In this document: piece after piece, positions 41,891 to 60,767 of the stretch
Numbering within the stretch: position 1 is the stretch's first letter
Layout of the letters: each line of letters starts with the position of its first letter
DNA from: Palaemon carinicauda
Taxonomy: Eukaryota > Arthropoda > Malacostraca > Decapoda > Palaemonidae
Direction: 5' to 3'
Assembly (NCBI RefSeq): GCF_036898095.1
Contig: NC_090735.1
Coordinates: forward strand, 9,465,209-9,529,208
DNA length: 64,000 nucleotides
Notes under the pieces: generated by a model
The model's input: the letters and a program-made list of their open reading frames with translations, nothing else
What the model was told of the DNA's origin: nothing
Database searches by the model: none
Position numbers and translations under genes: made by a program

Positions 41891-43112
41891 CCGTTAAAGT
41901 TTACACTCTTAATTCCTTATGACGAAATTCCCAACACTTCTTGATAATGGTTTAATTCATTGCTTAAAAAGACTCCTAATAGGATTTGAGGCCAAATGGC
42001 CTGAAGAAAGATTTCCTAAATTCTCACTGTTTCTATTTATAAGTATTTGATTAGAAATATTTCGGATATATTTCACATTTCACATATTTAGCAGAACTTG
42101 ATAAGTGATATTAAAGATATTCAAAGCTCAGGCAAAAAACAATATTCCTGTTCATTCTTCATATCTTTTTTTAAGTTTTATAAGTCATTACTTGAATCTA
42201 GCAATGTAAAACATCGTTTGTTTATACAGTTTTCACATCTAATGGAAAAGGATTGAACTTTATCTGTTTGTAAATAAGTGCTTGGAAGCCAGGTAGAAAC
42301 AAGTGATTCAATTAAATGTTCAACGTCCTTGTAAAAGTATGATAAACTTAAAAGAAAGATTAAAAATATTTTTTCTATTTTCAAATACAGACTGAAATAG
42401 AAAAGAAAACTGAAAAATGTTTGCTGTACTCATCCAAAAATCCTTTAGGTGGGGATTACAGTAAAGATTTATGCCATTCCTAAATACTAACTCAGTTGAA
42501 CATTTAGAAACTGAACGTTAATCTGTATTTAGATTCCACTTATCTTAAACAAGTTCCATTGGGAAATACATAATGATATTATGACGAAACGTAGCTAATA
42601 TATGTTTATTTGCAAAATACACATTGCAAAAAATACTGTTTACCTAATAAGAATTAATCTAAGATGAACAACAGTCCATTGTGAATATTCATAGATGTTG
42701 ATAAATGATTGTGTAAAGTCTTTTGAAAGATTTTTTTTCTTCTTTTTTTTTCTTTTTTGAGAAAAAGATGTTGCTCTCCATTCTTCAACAATAAACTGCT
42801 CTTCTTGACAAGTGGATGGCTCCATAGAAAGATTCTCAAGCCACTGAAGAATTCACCCTTTAACTACAGAATCAGAGTAATGACCCAGTTCATTAAAAAT
42901 TCCATAGCATTAGTAGAGTCCTAAATGTACAGTACATGACATAAGTATCGAACCCTCTTAGACACATTACACCATTCAGCCCTTTATATCGCGGCCACCA
43001 AGAGTAGACACACTCGTGCATTATCTGATATCGAGTATTTTCCTTTCCAGTAAGTCTTTCTCATCATCTAACCAATCTTTTAGAGCCTCTCCTCTCTTCC
43101 TACCGCATCCTT
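41331..43112. other. Unrecognised spacer
   Basis: About 1.8 kb without a credible gene. Contains (AT)n at 41852-41883, a T-rich run at 42730-42757 and otherwise unique-looking AT-rich sequence. The 120-codon plus-strand frame at 41183-41545 begins inside the gene 4 promoter and has no family resemblance. Confidence 0.55.
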
Positions 43113-43440
43113 CTCATCATCATCATTTCCTACGCCTATTGACGCAAAAAGCCTCGATTAGATTTCACCAGTCGTCTCTCTTTTGAGCTTTTAATTCAAT
43201 ACTTCTCCATTCATCATCTACTTCACACTTCACAGCCCTCAGCCATGTAGGCTTGGGTCTTCCAATTGTTGTAGTGCTTTGTGGAGCCCATTTGAAAGTC
43301 TGGTGAGCTAATCTTTCTTGGGGAGTGCGATGAGCATACCCAAACCATCTTCATCTTACCTCCCAATACCTCTTAATTTATACAATCTTTCCACGAAGAT
43401 GTAGCTGTCTGTTCCTTTCACAATACCAAACCACATGAAA
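43113..43440 (-). mobile_element. GAT-tailed LINE 3' end (minus strand)
   Basis: Tail CATCATCATC, then reverse complements of GCGTCAATAGGCGTAGG-type text, GCCATGTAGGCTTGGGTC and GTGGAGCCCATTTG. It reads RPKPTWL and WFGYAHRTP on the minus strand. The following ~530 bp (to 43975) is C/T-rich and may be older LINE sequence but is not recognisable. Confidence 0.7.
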
Positions 43441-43975
43441 AGACCAGTTCATCTTTCACCAATGCCAACCCTTTGGACTGCTTTACTCCACATTCTCACC
43501 ATGTCAGCTCTTCTTACACCGTTCACACTTCACAAACAGGTTTTTGCAATAGGTTCATCCTCTTTCCTTTCATTCACATTCAACATTCATACTTCACTTT
43601 CATAAGATATAGATGGTTTCATAATCTCTTCATTCATTTCCACTTTGGCTTCCATTGACAGCTCAAGTATCTTACAAATTTCTTGCACACATTCTGTTCC
43701 ATTTCTAGCTGTTTCTATTCTTTAACTCACCTCTTCTCTCATCTTGTCCTCAACCATTTATATAAGTATAAAACACTTCAATTCTTCCATTACTCCAATT
43801 TTTTTGTTTCCAATTCTTTTCATCCCTTTCCTCTTTTTTTTTTCTATTTACTCTTGCAGATACTTTCAAACTCAATTACCAGTTTCTGGATTTTCTTTTT
43901 ACGTCATTTCCCTATCCCTAAACAATTTGCTTACAGCTACTATCCTTTTTCTGGCTCTCACACCATTCTATCCGT
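43441..43975. other. Pyrimidine-rich unrecognised spacer
   Basis: Strand-biased C/T-rich sequence; open frames rich in His/Phe/Ser follow from the composition. Confidence 0.5.
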
Positions 43976-44620
<645 letters not shown>

Positions 44621-44814
44621 CCAGATTAGTGGATAAAAAAACCAGTAAGAGTAATAGATTAAGCAATTTGAGTAATAGTCTTAAATTACTGTAAGCCTAC
44701 GACTGAATTGAAGGGTAAGCAAATTAATACGACATTCATCTTATCGATAGTTTATTTGAAAAAAAAAGAATCTTTCATAAATATTTTCGGTTCATCTTTT
44801 CATAAATAGACGTC

Positions 44815-45627
44815 TTAAGCATAAGAGGGCGCTGGATTGTACTGAGGCTCTCCCTCGTAAGTGACCTCAGCCACGAAACCCGAGTCCCCGTTGACGTTGT
44901 AGGACACCTTCTGCAGGCGACCGTCGGGAAGGAGCACGTAGTAGGATCCCTGAGCGTCGTAGCCATCACGGGCTTCCTGGTGGCCGAAGTCGTTGCCCGA
45001 GTAGTCGTCCTTGACGGCGTAGTTGAAGTCGTACTTGGCTGGTTCCTGTCAGGAGAAAGCAATTTCAAATCAGATGTTATAACAAATGATTTTGGATTTG
45101 ATTAATTTGATTCATACTTTCAAAATAATTATGAATTTAGAGTTTATTAACTTTTTTTAAGATTTCCAATTATAACTGACCTCGTGAGATGGAGGAGGGG
45201 CGTATCCATACTGGGGCTGGGAGGGGCCACCAAAGACGGTAGCCACAAGGGACAACAACAAACAAATCTGTCAGGAATAAAACAACAGTGAATTAGAAAT
45301 GTTGTTCTGATGGAATTGTGAAAGTTAAAAACCCTCCACTAAAAGGGGCGTCCTTTTAATTAGTTAAATCTCATCAGCAGTTTCAGTATAATTACTCAAA
45401 CTGAACTGGTACAGAAATCGAAACTGCATTTCAATGTGAATGTTATTAAGCAATAAAAGTAAGCTTGGTATAGAGAGAAAAACTATACGTAAACGGCACA
45501 TGCAAGACATGATATATAATCATTTTCAAACTGAATATATGTATGGGAATTAAATCGATTAGAACCTGCATGAGGAGATAATCCTATTCAAAGGAAATCG
45601 TCTGGAACGTCTTACCTTAGCGATCAT
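44815..45627 (-). CDS. Pro-resilin-like R&R cuticle protein, gene 5 (type A)
   Basis: Exon 1 45616-45627, exon 2 45181-45267, exon 3 44815-45045. Two replacements relative to gene 3: VATVFGG in the signal peptide region and DAQG for DTQG at residue 64. Its 3' flank is unlike those of the other genes: sequence homology ends just past the stop codon, where TCATAAATAGACG replaces the usual GTCCCCTAAATGC text. AATAAA at 44751-44756 (minus strand). Otherwise identical architecture and inferred role. Confidence 0.93.
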
Positions 45628-45800
45628 GGTGAGTCTTCGGAGTGGAGTGCGATGATAGTCTTTGAACGTGGCTATATATATAGGTCTAGTCCAAGACCAA
45701 GAGGGAGGAGCCTCTTGTGGCTGCAGGAGAAAGGTCCTCCCTCCCAAAGACGCTCTTCACTGTCACAACGCCCATCATATGTCCTTGACATTGCCTTTCC
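45628..45800 (-). promoter_or_regulatory. Promoter of gene 5
   Basis: TATATATATA at 45673-45682; GTCAAGGACA at 45780-45789 (minus strand). Confidence 0.72.
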
Positions 45801-45864
45801 TTTGCTCGTGGTCTGACGTGAGGAACGAATGGGATCTCTGGCATGCCAATAAAGGATTCATTTC

Positions 45865-45925
<61 letters not shown>

Positions 45926-45968
45926 TAACTCAGCTATATACAACTCTTGTTGGAAAAGCATGATGCTA

Positions 45969-48077
45969 AGGCAAAGGCAAGGCAAAGGCAAAGGCAAATT
46001 TTATTCTATCGACCCCTTCCGGAGTATGAGAATTACAAAATTACACAGATATATATATTTTACACAAAAACTACAAAAAGAAGAGACCAATAGATTACAA
46101 CTATATTTATGTACACATATATTCAGTAAGTACATAATTAACGCATAAAAGGTATTCTGACAAAGGAAAGTACATACATTGAAAAATAATACCAGAATAA
46201 TGAAAATCCTAGAAAGTATTAAATCTAAAATAAAGACATTATAAGGTTAACAAACCTTGCAAGTCTTTTCAGTTCTCTAGCATTACTTGTATTGAGGAGC
46301 AGACTGAATTTAAAAGTGGTAGGTCTTCTACAATAGTAGGGCTTTAGGTATCTCTCTCTTATTTCTCTAATCACAGGACAAACTAAAACATAATGGTATT
46401 CATCCCCAACTTCAATGCCGTTGCATAGTGTGCAAGAGTGCTGATTCTCTTGCCTAGAATATCTTTCAGTTGCTACAGGAAGTTTGTGGGTACCACACCT
46501 ATATTTACTAAGGGCAATTCTTTCTGGAGTATCTAAATTTATAATATACTTTTCTTGGCCAAATTCTGTCTTAAAAAGTTTATAATTACTACACAATATA
46601 TTTCTTTCTACTTCTGCATACCACTGTTGTCTCTCTATATCTTTGAGTTTCATTTCTAGGCTATTTATTATCCACGTGTGATTGAAATTTTCTGGATGCT
46701 CCCATATATTTGACATACCACATGAATCAAGGATAGTTTTAATTTTATGGATCCAACTAGACTTATACTCATTCGACTCGTATAGAATTCTAAGAAAACG
46801 ATAAAAAACATTTGACAATTTAGACGCCTTTGATTTTACAATTCTCAACCAAAATCCAATCATCCGTTTGCAAATAGATATTTCAATTTTGAATCTGCCA
46901 AGATCCCCATATACCATGCAGTTTGCTGTTCGCTTGTTCACACAGAGCTGATTTTTCATGAACTTCTTGTGAAATGCTTCAACATGATCTAGTTTGTGGT
47001 AACCCCATATTTCACAACCGTAAGTCAAAATTGGTACAACTAGAGCATCGAATAGATCACAGTTGATATCAATGGGTAATTCAAGTTTTTTACATTTAAT
47101 TAACATACTAAATAATGCTCTACGTGCTTGAATGACTTGTTTCTTAATAGCTTTATCCATTTTACCATTATAATTGAACGTAGTACCAAGGTAAATATAA
47201 TCATCTACAATTTCGATGCTCTCCTCACCATATTTAAAATTCGGGACATTTCTAACTTTTCCTCTAGAAAATACAACTACTTTAGTTTTGGAAACATTAA
47301 TTTGAAGTTTCCAAGTATCACAATATTCTTTTACTTTGCTTAAGGCGTTTTGTAATTCCTTTGGGGATTCAGCCATTACAATAGTATCATCAGCATAAAG
47401 CAAAACGTAAATACGCAAAAACATTTCTATGTCAATACTACTTAATTTTTCATTTATTTCCCTTGAACACATATCCATCCCATTATAACCCCCGCTAAGA
47501 AAAGACTCGAAATCATTTAGGTAGATGGCAAAAAGTAATGGGGAAAGATTCTCACCTTGTCTTACACCTATGTTACATTCGAAAAAGTTAGAAATTTTGT
47601 GATTCTGCTTTACACATGATTTTGCATTATTATACATATTATATATGACAGCCATAACATTACCATTAATGCCATGTGAGATTACTTTTCCCCACAAGGA
47701 CGACCTGTCAACCAAATCGAATGCTTTTCTGTAATCAACGAACAAACAGTATATTCTCTTTTTTCGATGGAGATAGAAATTAACAAGTGAATGCAATACA
47801 AAAATATGATCTAGAGTACTATATCCTTCCCTGAAACCAGCCTGCTCCTCACCAAGTTGACCAGTGCTGTCAATATAATCAGTCAACCTTTTATTGACAC
47901 AAGCGGTAAAAAGCTTCGCTACACAGCTCAGTAGTGTGATACCCCTATAGTTATCTGGGTCGTCAGGGGATCCTTTTTTCTTAAATATGGGTTTTATTAT
48001 CCCTATACACCAATAATATGGAACAACTGAGGAGATCAACACAATGTTAAAAATTTTACATATAACATTTAGCATAT
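45969..48077 (-). mobile_element. 5'-truncated non-LTR retrotransposon (unit b)
   Basis: Same nested insertion as 35826-37934, duplicated with its host unit rather than inserted independently. It splits the TAA-tailed repeat at the same base. Confidence 0.85.
46225..48075 (-). CDS. Non-LTR retrotransposon reverse transcriptase (partial, unit b)
   Basis: 616 codons, identical to the unit a copy except that the C-terminal knuckle is intact (C548, C551, H561, C566). YADD at 227-230. No stop or frameshift. The endonuclease region is absent upstream. Confidence 0.9.
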   Translation of the reverse strand: MLNVICKIFNIVLISSVVPYYWCIGIIKPIFKKKGSPDDPDNYRGITLLSCVAKLFTACVNKRLTDYIDSTGQLGEEQAGFREGYSTLDHIFVLHSLVNFYLHRKKRIYCLFVDYRKAFDLVDRSSLWGKVISHGINGNVMAVIYNMYNNAKSCVKQNHKISNFFECNIGVRQGENLSPLLFAIYLNDFESFLSGGYNGMDMCSREINEKLSSIDIEMFLRIYVLLYADDTIVMAESPKELQNALSKVKEYCDTWKLQINVSKTKVVVFSRGKVRNVPNFKYGEESIEIVDDYIYLGTTFNYNGKMDKAIKKQVIQARRALFSMLIKCKKLELPIDINCDLFDALVVPILTYGCEIWGYHKLDHVEAFHKKFMKNQLCVNKRTANCMVYGDLGRFKIEISICKRMIGFWLRIVKSKASKLSNVFYRFLRILYESNEYKSSWIHKIKTILDSCGMSNIWEHPENFNHTWIINSLEMKLKDIERQQWYAEVERNILCSNYKLFKTEFGQEKYIINLDTPERIALSKYRCGTHKLPVATERYSRQENQHSCTLCNGIEVGDEYHYVLVCPVIREIRERYLKPYYCRRPTTFKFSLLLNTSNARELKRLARFVNLIMSLF

Positions 48078-50575
<2,498 letters not shown>

Positions 50576-51298
50576 CTAAGCATAAGAGGGCGCTGGATTG
50601 TACTGAGGCTCTCCCTCGTAAGTGACCTCAGCCACGAAACCCGAGTCCCCGTTGACGTTGTAGGACACCTTCTGCAGGCGACCGTCGGGAAGGAGCACAT
50701 AGTAGGATCCCTGAGTGTCGTAGCCATCACGGGCTTCCTGGTGGCCGAAGTCGTTGCCCGAGTAGTCGTCCTTGACGGCGTAGTTGAAGTCGTACTTGGC
50801 TGGTTCCTGTCAGTTTACGAAAATATTATTCAATGAATACCTTAAACTTTGTTACCATTTCAATTGTTTTGAAGTTATGAATAATGACATGTAATTATTT
50901 TGATTTATAACTGACCTCGTGAGATGGAGGAGGGGCGTATCCATACTGGGGCTGGGAGGGGGCCCCAAACACAGCAGCCACGAGGGCCAAAGACAAGCAA
51001 ACCTGACAGGAATGGAACATGGTTAGTGTCAAAACTGATAATGGTCATGGTTTCATGAACCGTAATTACTTCATTAATGTAGACTCCTTTCAGTTAAGTT
51101 TATCACTTATATGGTTCCTGCATGATTATAAAACAGGAATTAAATGTGAAGCATCGTAGTTACTTTTCGATGATTGAATAGATATTAATGAAACTTCTTT
51201 AAAATTATATCTTATTGCTATGAAATGCTTTCACAGAAACAAGAGTTATGTCATATTCCAAAAATAAATAGTTAGCTTTGCTTTACCTTAGCGATCAT
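50576..51298 (-). CDS. Pro-resilin-like R&R cuticle protein, gene 6 (type B)
   Basis: Exon 1 51287-51298, exon 2 50916-51002, exon 3 50576-50806. Protein identical to gene 4; the stop codon is TAG instead of TAA. AATAAA at 50524-50529 (minus strand). Confidence 0.93.
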
Positions 51299-51460
51299 GA
51301 TGAGTTCTCTGAATGGGATATGATAGAACACAGCTGCAAGATGGTCTTATATACGTGAAGTCGGAGAAGGAGGAGTTAAGACTCACTTGGATTACTGGAG
51401 AAAGGTCCTCTCAGAGAACTAAGACCTTCTCTTACTCCACCCATCTGTCCTTGACACTGC
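51299..51460 (-). promoter_or_regulatory. Promoter of gene 6
   Basis: Same sequence as the gene 4 promoter: TATATAAG at 51346-51353 and GTCAAGGACA at 51446-51455 (minus strand). Confidence 0.72.
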
Positions 51461-51978
51461 TCCAGAGTGGAATCATTCTGGGACTACATATTGAGCTTAG
51501 TCTTTGGCTATTTATGCACGTATTAGGGGACAATATTGCTTACATTTATAACAGTCTCCAAGTGCTATTTTCATTTTATTTTGTGATATTAATATTTGCT
51601 TGTCTTCACGAGGCGTGTCCGGATGGCTATTACTGTTATCTTCTATCTTCAAGATGTTCTTTGGTTCGAACCTAAAGTCTACTAATTTGTCGTATTCACA
51701 TAACAGCCTTTCTCCTCTCCTATCATTGTGCTTTTTATAGTTATTCTAATACTTTATACAGATTATCCTTATTAATCGGGATCTTTTCTTATATTCATAC
51801 TTTCTCTTGTTCGGAGGCACCAGTTAGGTATTAACTGATAAGCGGAGTGAATGTAATTGACTTTATTTCCACAAACAGCGAGCTTTTATAACAAGTTTCC
51901 GCGAAAGGTCACAAAATTTTAAGGCGATTGATAAATTCAGGTATTAACAAGTTATCTGTGCTAGGGGAAAGCGATAAT

Positions 51979-52020
<42 letters not shown>

Positions 52021-54115
52021 CCGTTAAAGTTTACACTCTTAATTCCTTATGACGAAATTCCCAACACTTCTTGATAATGGTTTAATTCATTGCTTAAAAA
52101 GACTCCTAATAGGATTTGAGGCCAAATGGCCTGAAGAAAGATTTCCTAAATTCTCACTGTTTCTATTTATAAGTATTTGATTAGAAATATTTCGGATATA
52201 TTTCACATTTCACATATTTAGCAGAACTTGATAAGTGATATTAAAGATATTCAAAGCTCAGGCAAAAAACAATATTCCTGTTCATTCTTCATATCTTTTT
52301 TTAAGTTTTATAAGTCATTACTTGAATCTAGCAATGTAAAACATCGTTTGTTTATACAGTTTTCACATCTAATGGAAAAGGATTGAACTTTATCTGTTTG
52401 TAAATAAGTGCTTGGAAGCCAGGTAGAAACAAGTGATTCAATTAAATGTTCAACGTCCTTGTAAAAGTATGATAAACTTAAAAGAAAGATTAAAAATATT
52501 TTTTCTATTTTCAAATACAGACTGAAATAGAAAAGAAAACTGAAAAATGTTTGCTGTACTCATCCAAAAATCCTTTAGGTGGGGATTACAGTAAAGATTT
52601 ATGCCATTCCTAAATACTAACTCAGTTGAACATTTAGAAACTGAACGTTAATCTGTATTTAGATTCCACTTATCTTAAACAAGTTCCATTGGGAAATACA
52701 TAATGATATTATGACGAAACGTAGCTAATATATGTTTATTTGCAAAATACACATTGCAAAAAATACTGTTTACCTAATAAGAATTAATCTAAGATGAACA
52801 ACAGTCCATTGTGAATATTCATAGATGTTGATAAATGATTGTGTAAAGTCTTTTGAAAGATTTTTTTTCTTCTTTTTTTTTCTTTTTTGAGAAAAAGATG
52901 TTGCTCTCCATTCTTCAACAATAAACTGCTCTTCTTGACAAGTGGATGGCTCCATAGAAAGATTCTCAAGCCACTGAAGAATTCACCCTTTAACTACAGA
53001 ATCAGAGTAATGACCCAGTTCATTAAAAATTCCATAGCATTAGTAGAGTCCTAAATGTACAGTACATGACATAAGTATCGAACCCTCTTAGACACATTAC
53101 ACCATTCAGCCCTTTATATCGCGGCCACCAAGAGTAGACACACTCGTGCATTATCTGATATCGAGTATTTTCCTTTCCAGTAAGTCTTTCTCATCATCTA
53201 ACCAATCTTTTAGAGCCTCTCCTCTCTTCCTACCGCATCCTTCTCATCATCATCATTTCCTACGCCTATTGACGCAAAAAGCCTCGATTAGATTTCACCA
53301 GTCGTCTCTCTTTTGAGCTTTTAATTCAATACTTCTCCATTCATCATCTACTTCACACTTCACAGCCCTCAGCCATGTAGGCTTGGGTCTTCCAATTGTT
53401 GTAGTGCTTTGTGGAGCCCATTTGAAAGTCTGGTGAGCTAATCTTTCTTGGGGAGTGCGATGAGCATACCCAAACCATCTTCATCTTACCTCCCAATACC
53501 TCTTAATTTATACAATCTTTCCACGAAGATGTAGCTGTCTGTTCCTTTCACAATACCAAACCACATGAAAAGACCAGTTCATCTTTCACCAATGCCAACC
53601 CTTTGGACTGCTTTACTCCACATTCTCACCATGTCAGCTCTTCTTACACCGTTCACACTTCACAAACAGGTTTTTGCAATAGGTTCATCCTCTTTCCTTT
53701 CATTCACATTCAACATTCATACTTCACTTTCATAAGATATAGATGGTTTCATAATCTCTTCATTCATTTCCACTTTGGCTTCCATTGACAGCTCAAGTAT
53801 CTTACAAATTTCTTGCACACATTCTGTTCCATTTCTAGCTGTTTCTATTCTTTAACTCACCTCTTCTCTCATCTTGTCCTCAACCATTTATATAAGTATA
53901 AAACACTTCAATTCTTCCATTACTCCAATTTTTTTGTTTCCAATTCTTTTCATCCCTTTCCTCTTTTTTTTTTCTATTTACTCTTGCAGATACTTTCAAA
54001 CTCAATTACCAGTTTCTGGATTTTCTTTTTACGTCATTTCCCTATCCCTAAACAATTTGCTTACAGCTACTATCCTTTTTCTGGCTCTCACACCATTCTA
54101 TCCGTATATATATAA

Positions 54116-54193
<78 letters not shown>

Positions 54194-54197
54194 TTGC

Positions 54198-54247
<50 letters not shown>

Positions 54248-54395
54248 CTATATATGTGTGTGTATTTATATGTATATATATATGTACCTATACATATATA
54301 TGTGTGTATATAGGTATGTATAGATTTACACAAATACTGTATACACATTTATATATATATTTGAATACACACACCCATATATATATATATATATA

Positions 54396-54449
<54 letters not shown>

Positions 54450-54573
54450 TTGATTGGCCTATCGTGGCATGGTTGGAAGCGACCTGGCCTTTCATTAGAA
54501 GGGCTAGGGTTCGATCCCAAGTATGAGATAGAAATTTATTTCTATTTGAGCACGATGTTGTGTTGATATTTAT

Positions 54574-54616
<43 letters not shown>

Positions 54617-54666
54617 TACACACACCCATATATATGTATATATATATGTGTGTGTGTGTATATTAT

Positions 54667-54763
<97 letters not shown>

Positions 54764-54916
54764 GATAGATAGATAGATAGATATATCCAGATTAGTGGAT
54801 AAAAAAACCAGTAAGAGTAATAGATTAAGCAATTTGAGTAATAGTCTTAAATTACTGTAAGCCTACGACTGAATTGAAGGGTAAGCAAATTAATACGACA
54901 TTCATCTTATCGATAG
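51461..54916. other. Spacer of unit b with LINE fragment and SINE
   Basis: Unrecognised spacer to 53242, GAT-tailed LINE end 53243-53570 (minus), pyrimidine-rich spacer, then compound AT/GT microsatellites 54106-54790 with a small ATT insertion at 54662-54671 not present in unit a. Confidence 0.75.
54451..54575 (+). mobile_element. tRNA-derived SINE (unit b)
   Basis: Identical to 44309-44430, with both internal promoter boxes. Confidence 0.72.
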
Positions 54917-54980
54917 TTTATTTGAAAAAAAAAGAATCTTTCATAAATATTTTCGGTTCATCTTTTCATAAATAGACGTC

Positions 54981-55793
54981 TTAAGCATAAGAGGGCGCTG
55001 GATTGTACTGAGGCTCTCCCTCGTAAGTGACCTCAGCCACGAAACCCGAGTCCCCGTTGACGTTGTAGGACACCTTCTGCAGGCGACCGTCGGGAAGGAG
55101 CACGTAGTAGGATCCCTGAGCGTCGTAGCCATCACGGGCTTCCTGGTGGCCGAAGTCGTTGCCCGAGTAGTCGTCCTTGACGGCGTAGTTGAAGTCGTAC
55201 TTGGCTGGTTCCTGTCAGGAGAAAGCAATTTCAAATCAGATGTTATAACAAATGATTTTGGATTTGATTAATTTGATTCATACTTTCAAAATAATTATGA
55301 ATTTAGAGTTTATTAACTTTTTTTAAGATTTCCAATTATAACTGACCTCGTGAGATGGAGGAGGGGCGTATCCATACTGGGGCTGGGAGGGGCCACCAAA
55401 GACGGTAGCCACAAGGGACAACAACAAACAAATCTGTCAGGAATAAAACAACAGTGAATTAGAAATGTTGTTCTGATGGAATTGTGAAAGTTAAAAACCC
55501 TCCACTAAAAGGGGCGTCCTTTTAATTAGTTAAATCTCATCAGCAGTTTCAGTATAATTACTCAAACTGAACTGGTACAGAAATCGAAACTGCATTTCAA
55601 TGTGAATGTTATTAAGCAATAAAAGTAAGCTTGGTATAGAGAGAAAAACTATACGTAAACGGCACATGCAAGACATGATATATAATCATTTTCAAACTGA
55701 ATATATGTATGGGAATTAAATCGATTAGAACCTGCATGAGGAGATAATCCTATTCAAAGGAAATCGTCTGGAACGTCTTACCTTAGCGATCAT
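54981..55793 (-). CDS. Pro-resilin-like R&R cuticle protein, gene 7 (type A)
   Basis: Exon 1 55782-55793, exon 2 55347-55433, exon 3 54981-55211. Same protein as gene 5, including Thr in VATVFGG and DAQG. AATAAA at 54917-54922 (minus strand). Confidence 0.93.
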
Positions 55794-55960
55794 GGTGAGT
55801 CTTCGGAGTGGAGTGCGATGATAGTCTTTGAACGTGGCTATATATATAGGTCTAGTCCAAGACCAAGAGGGAGGAGCCTCTTGTGGCTGCAGGAGAAAGG
55901 TCCTCCCTCCCAAAGACGCTCTTCACTGTCACAACGCCCATCATATGTCCTTGACATTGC
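55794..55960 (-). promoter_or_regulatory. Promoter of gene 7
   Basis: TATATATATA at 55839-55848 and GTCAAGGACA at 55946-55955 (minus strand), as in gene 5. Confidence 0.72.
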
Positions 55961-56030
55961 CTTTCCTTTGCTCGTGGTCTGACGTGAGGAACGAATGGGA
56001 TCTCTGGCATGCCAATAAAGGATTCATTTC

Positions 56031-56091
<61 letters not shown>

Positions 56092-56134
56092 TAACTCAGC
56101 TATATACAACTCTTGTTGGAAAAGCATGATGCTA

Positions 56135-58243
56135 AGGCAAAGGCAAGGCAAAGGCAAAGGCAAATTTTATTCTATCGACCCCTTCCGGAGTATGAGAATT
56201 ACAAAATTACACAGATATATATATTTTACACAAAAACTACAAAAAGAAGAGACCAATAGATTACAACTATATTTATGTACACATATATTCAGTAAGTACA
56301 TAATTAACGCATAAAAGGTATTCTGACAAAGGAAAGTACATACATTGAAAAATAATACCAGAATAATGAAAATCCTAGAAAGTATTAAATCTAAAATAAA
56401 GACATTATAAGGTTAACAAACCTTGCAAGTCTTTTCAGTTCTCTAGCATTACTTGTATTGAGGAGCAGACTGAATTTAAAAGTGGTAGGTCTTCTACAAT
56501 AGTAGGGCTTTAGGTATCTCTCTCTTATTTCTCTAATCACAGGACAAACTAAAACATAATGGTATTCATCCCCAACTTCAATGCCGTTGCATAGTGTGCA
56601 AGAGTGCTGATTCTCTTGCCTAGAATATCTTTCAGTTGCTACAGGAAGTTTGTGGGTACCACACCTATATTTACTAAGGGCAATTCTTTCTGGAGTATCT
56701 AAATTTATAATATACTTTTCTTGGCCAAATTCTGTCTTAAAAAGTTTATAATTACTACACAATATATTTCTTTCTACTTCTGCATACCACTGTTGTCTCT
56801 CTATATCTTTGAGTTTCATTTCTAGGCTATTTATTATCCACGTGTGATTGAAATTTTCTGGATGCTCCCATATATTTGACATACCACATGAATCAAGGAT
56901 AGTTTTAATTTTATGGATCCAACTAGACTTATACTCATTCGACTCGTATAGAATTCTAAGAAAACGATAAAAAACATTTGACAATTTAGACGCCTTTGAT
57001 TTTACAATTCTCAACCAAAATCCAATCATCCGTTTGCAAATAGATATTTCAATTTTGAATCTGCCAAGATCCCCATATACCATGCAGTTTGCTGTTCGCT
57101 TGTTCACACAGAGCTGATTTTTCATGAACTTCTTGTGAAATGCTTCAACATGATCTAGTTTGTGGTAACCCCATATTTCACAACCGTAAGTCAAAATTGG
57201 TACAACTAGAGCATCGAATAGATCACAGTTGATATCAATGGGTAATTCAAGTTTTTTACATTTAATTAACATACTAAATAATGCTCTACGTGCTTGAATG
57301 ACTTGTTTCTTAATAGCTTTATCCATTTTACCATTATAATTGAACGTAGTACCAAGGTAAATATAATCATCTACAATTTCGATGCTCTCCTCACCATATT
57401 TAAAATTCGGGACATTTCTAACTTTTCCTCTAGAAAATACAACTACTTTAGTTTTGGAAACATTAATTTGAAGTTTCCAAGTATCACAATATTCTTTTAC
57501 TTTGCTTAAGGCGTTTTGTAATTCCTTTGGGGATTCAGCCATTACAATAGTATCATCAGCATAAAGCAAAACGTAAATACGCAAAAACATTTCTATGTCA
57601 ATACTACTTAATTTTTCATTTATTTCCCTTGAACACATATCCATCCCATTATAACCCCCGCTAAGAAAAGACTCGAAATCATTTAGGTAGATGGCAAAAA
57701 GTAATGGGGAAAGATTCTCACCTTGTCTTACACCTATGTTACATTCGAAAAAGTTAGAAATTTTGTGATTCTGCTTTACACATGATTTTGCATTATTATA
57801 CATATTATATATGACAGCCATAACATTACCATTAATGCCATGTGAGATTACTTTTCCCCACAAGGACGACCTGTCAACCAAATCGAATGCTTTTCTGTAA
57901 TCAACGAACAAACAGTATATTCTCTTTTTTCGATGGAGATAGAAATTAACAAGTGAATGCAATACAAAAATATGATCTAGAGTACTATATCCTTCCCTGA
58001 AACCAGCCTGCTCCTCACCAAGTTGACCAGTGCTGTCAATATAATCAGTCAACCTTTTATTGACACAAGCGGTAAAAAGCTTCGCTACACAGCTCAGTAG
58101 TGTGATACCCCTATAGTTATCTGGGTCGTCAGGGGATCCTTTTTTCTTAAATATGGGTTTTATTATCCCTATACACCAATAATATGGAACAACTGAGGAG
58201 ATCAACACAATGTTAAAAATTTTACATATAACATTTAGCATAT
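56135..58243 (-). mobile_element. 5'-truncated non-LTR retrotransposon (unit c)
   Basis: Third duplicated copy of the nested element with TTTGCC tail. Confidence 0.85.
56391..58241 (-). CDS. Non-LTR retrotransposon reverse transcriptase (partial, unit c)
   Basis: Identical to the unit b ORF over all 616 codons, including the intact C-terminal CCHC knuckle and YADD. Confidence 0.9.
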   Translation of the reverse strand: MLNVICKIFNIVLISSVVPYYWCIGIIKPIFKKKGSPDDPDNYRGITLLSCVAKLFTACVNKRLTDYIDSTGQLGEEQAGFREGYSTLDHIFVLHSLVNFYLHRKKRIYCLFVDYRKAFDLVDRSSLWGKVISHGINGNVMAVIYNMYNNAKSCVKQNHKISNFFECNIGVRQGENLSPLLFAIYLNDFESFLSGGYNGMDMCSREINEKLSSIDIEMFLRIYVLLYADDTIVMAESPKELQNALSKVKEYCDTWKLQINVSKTKVVVFSRGKVRNVPNFKYGEESIEIVDDYIYLGTTFNYNGKMDKAIKKQVIQARRALFSMLIKCKKLELPIDINCDLFDALVVPILTYGCEIWGYHKLDHVEAFHKKFMKNQLCVNKRTANCMVYGDLGRFKIEISICKRMIGFWLRIVKSKASKLSNVFYRFLRILYESNEYKSSWIHKIKTILDSCGMSNIWEHPENFNHTWIINSLEMKLKDIERQQWYAEVERNILCSNYKLFKTEFGQEKYIINLDTPERIALSKYRCGTHKLPVATERYSRQENQHSCTLCNGIEVGDEYHYVLVCPVIREIRERYLKPYYCRRPTTFKFSLLLNTSNARELKRLARFVNLIMSLF

Positions 58244-60767
<2,524 letters not shown>
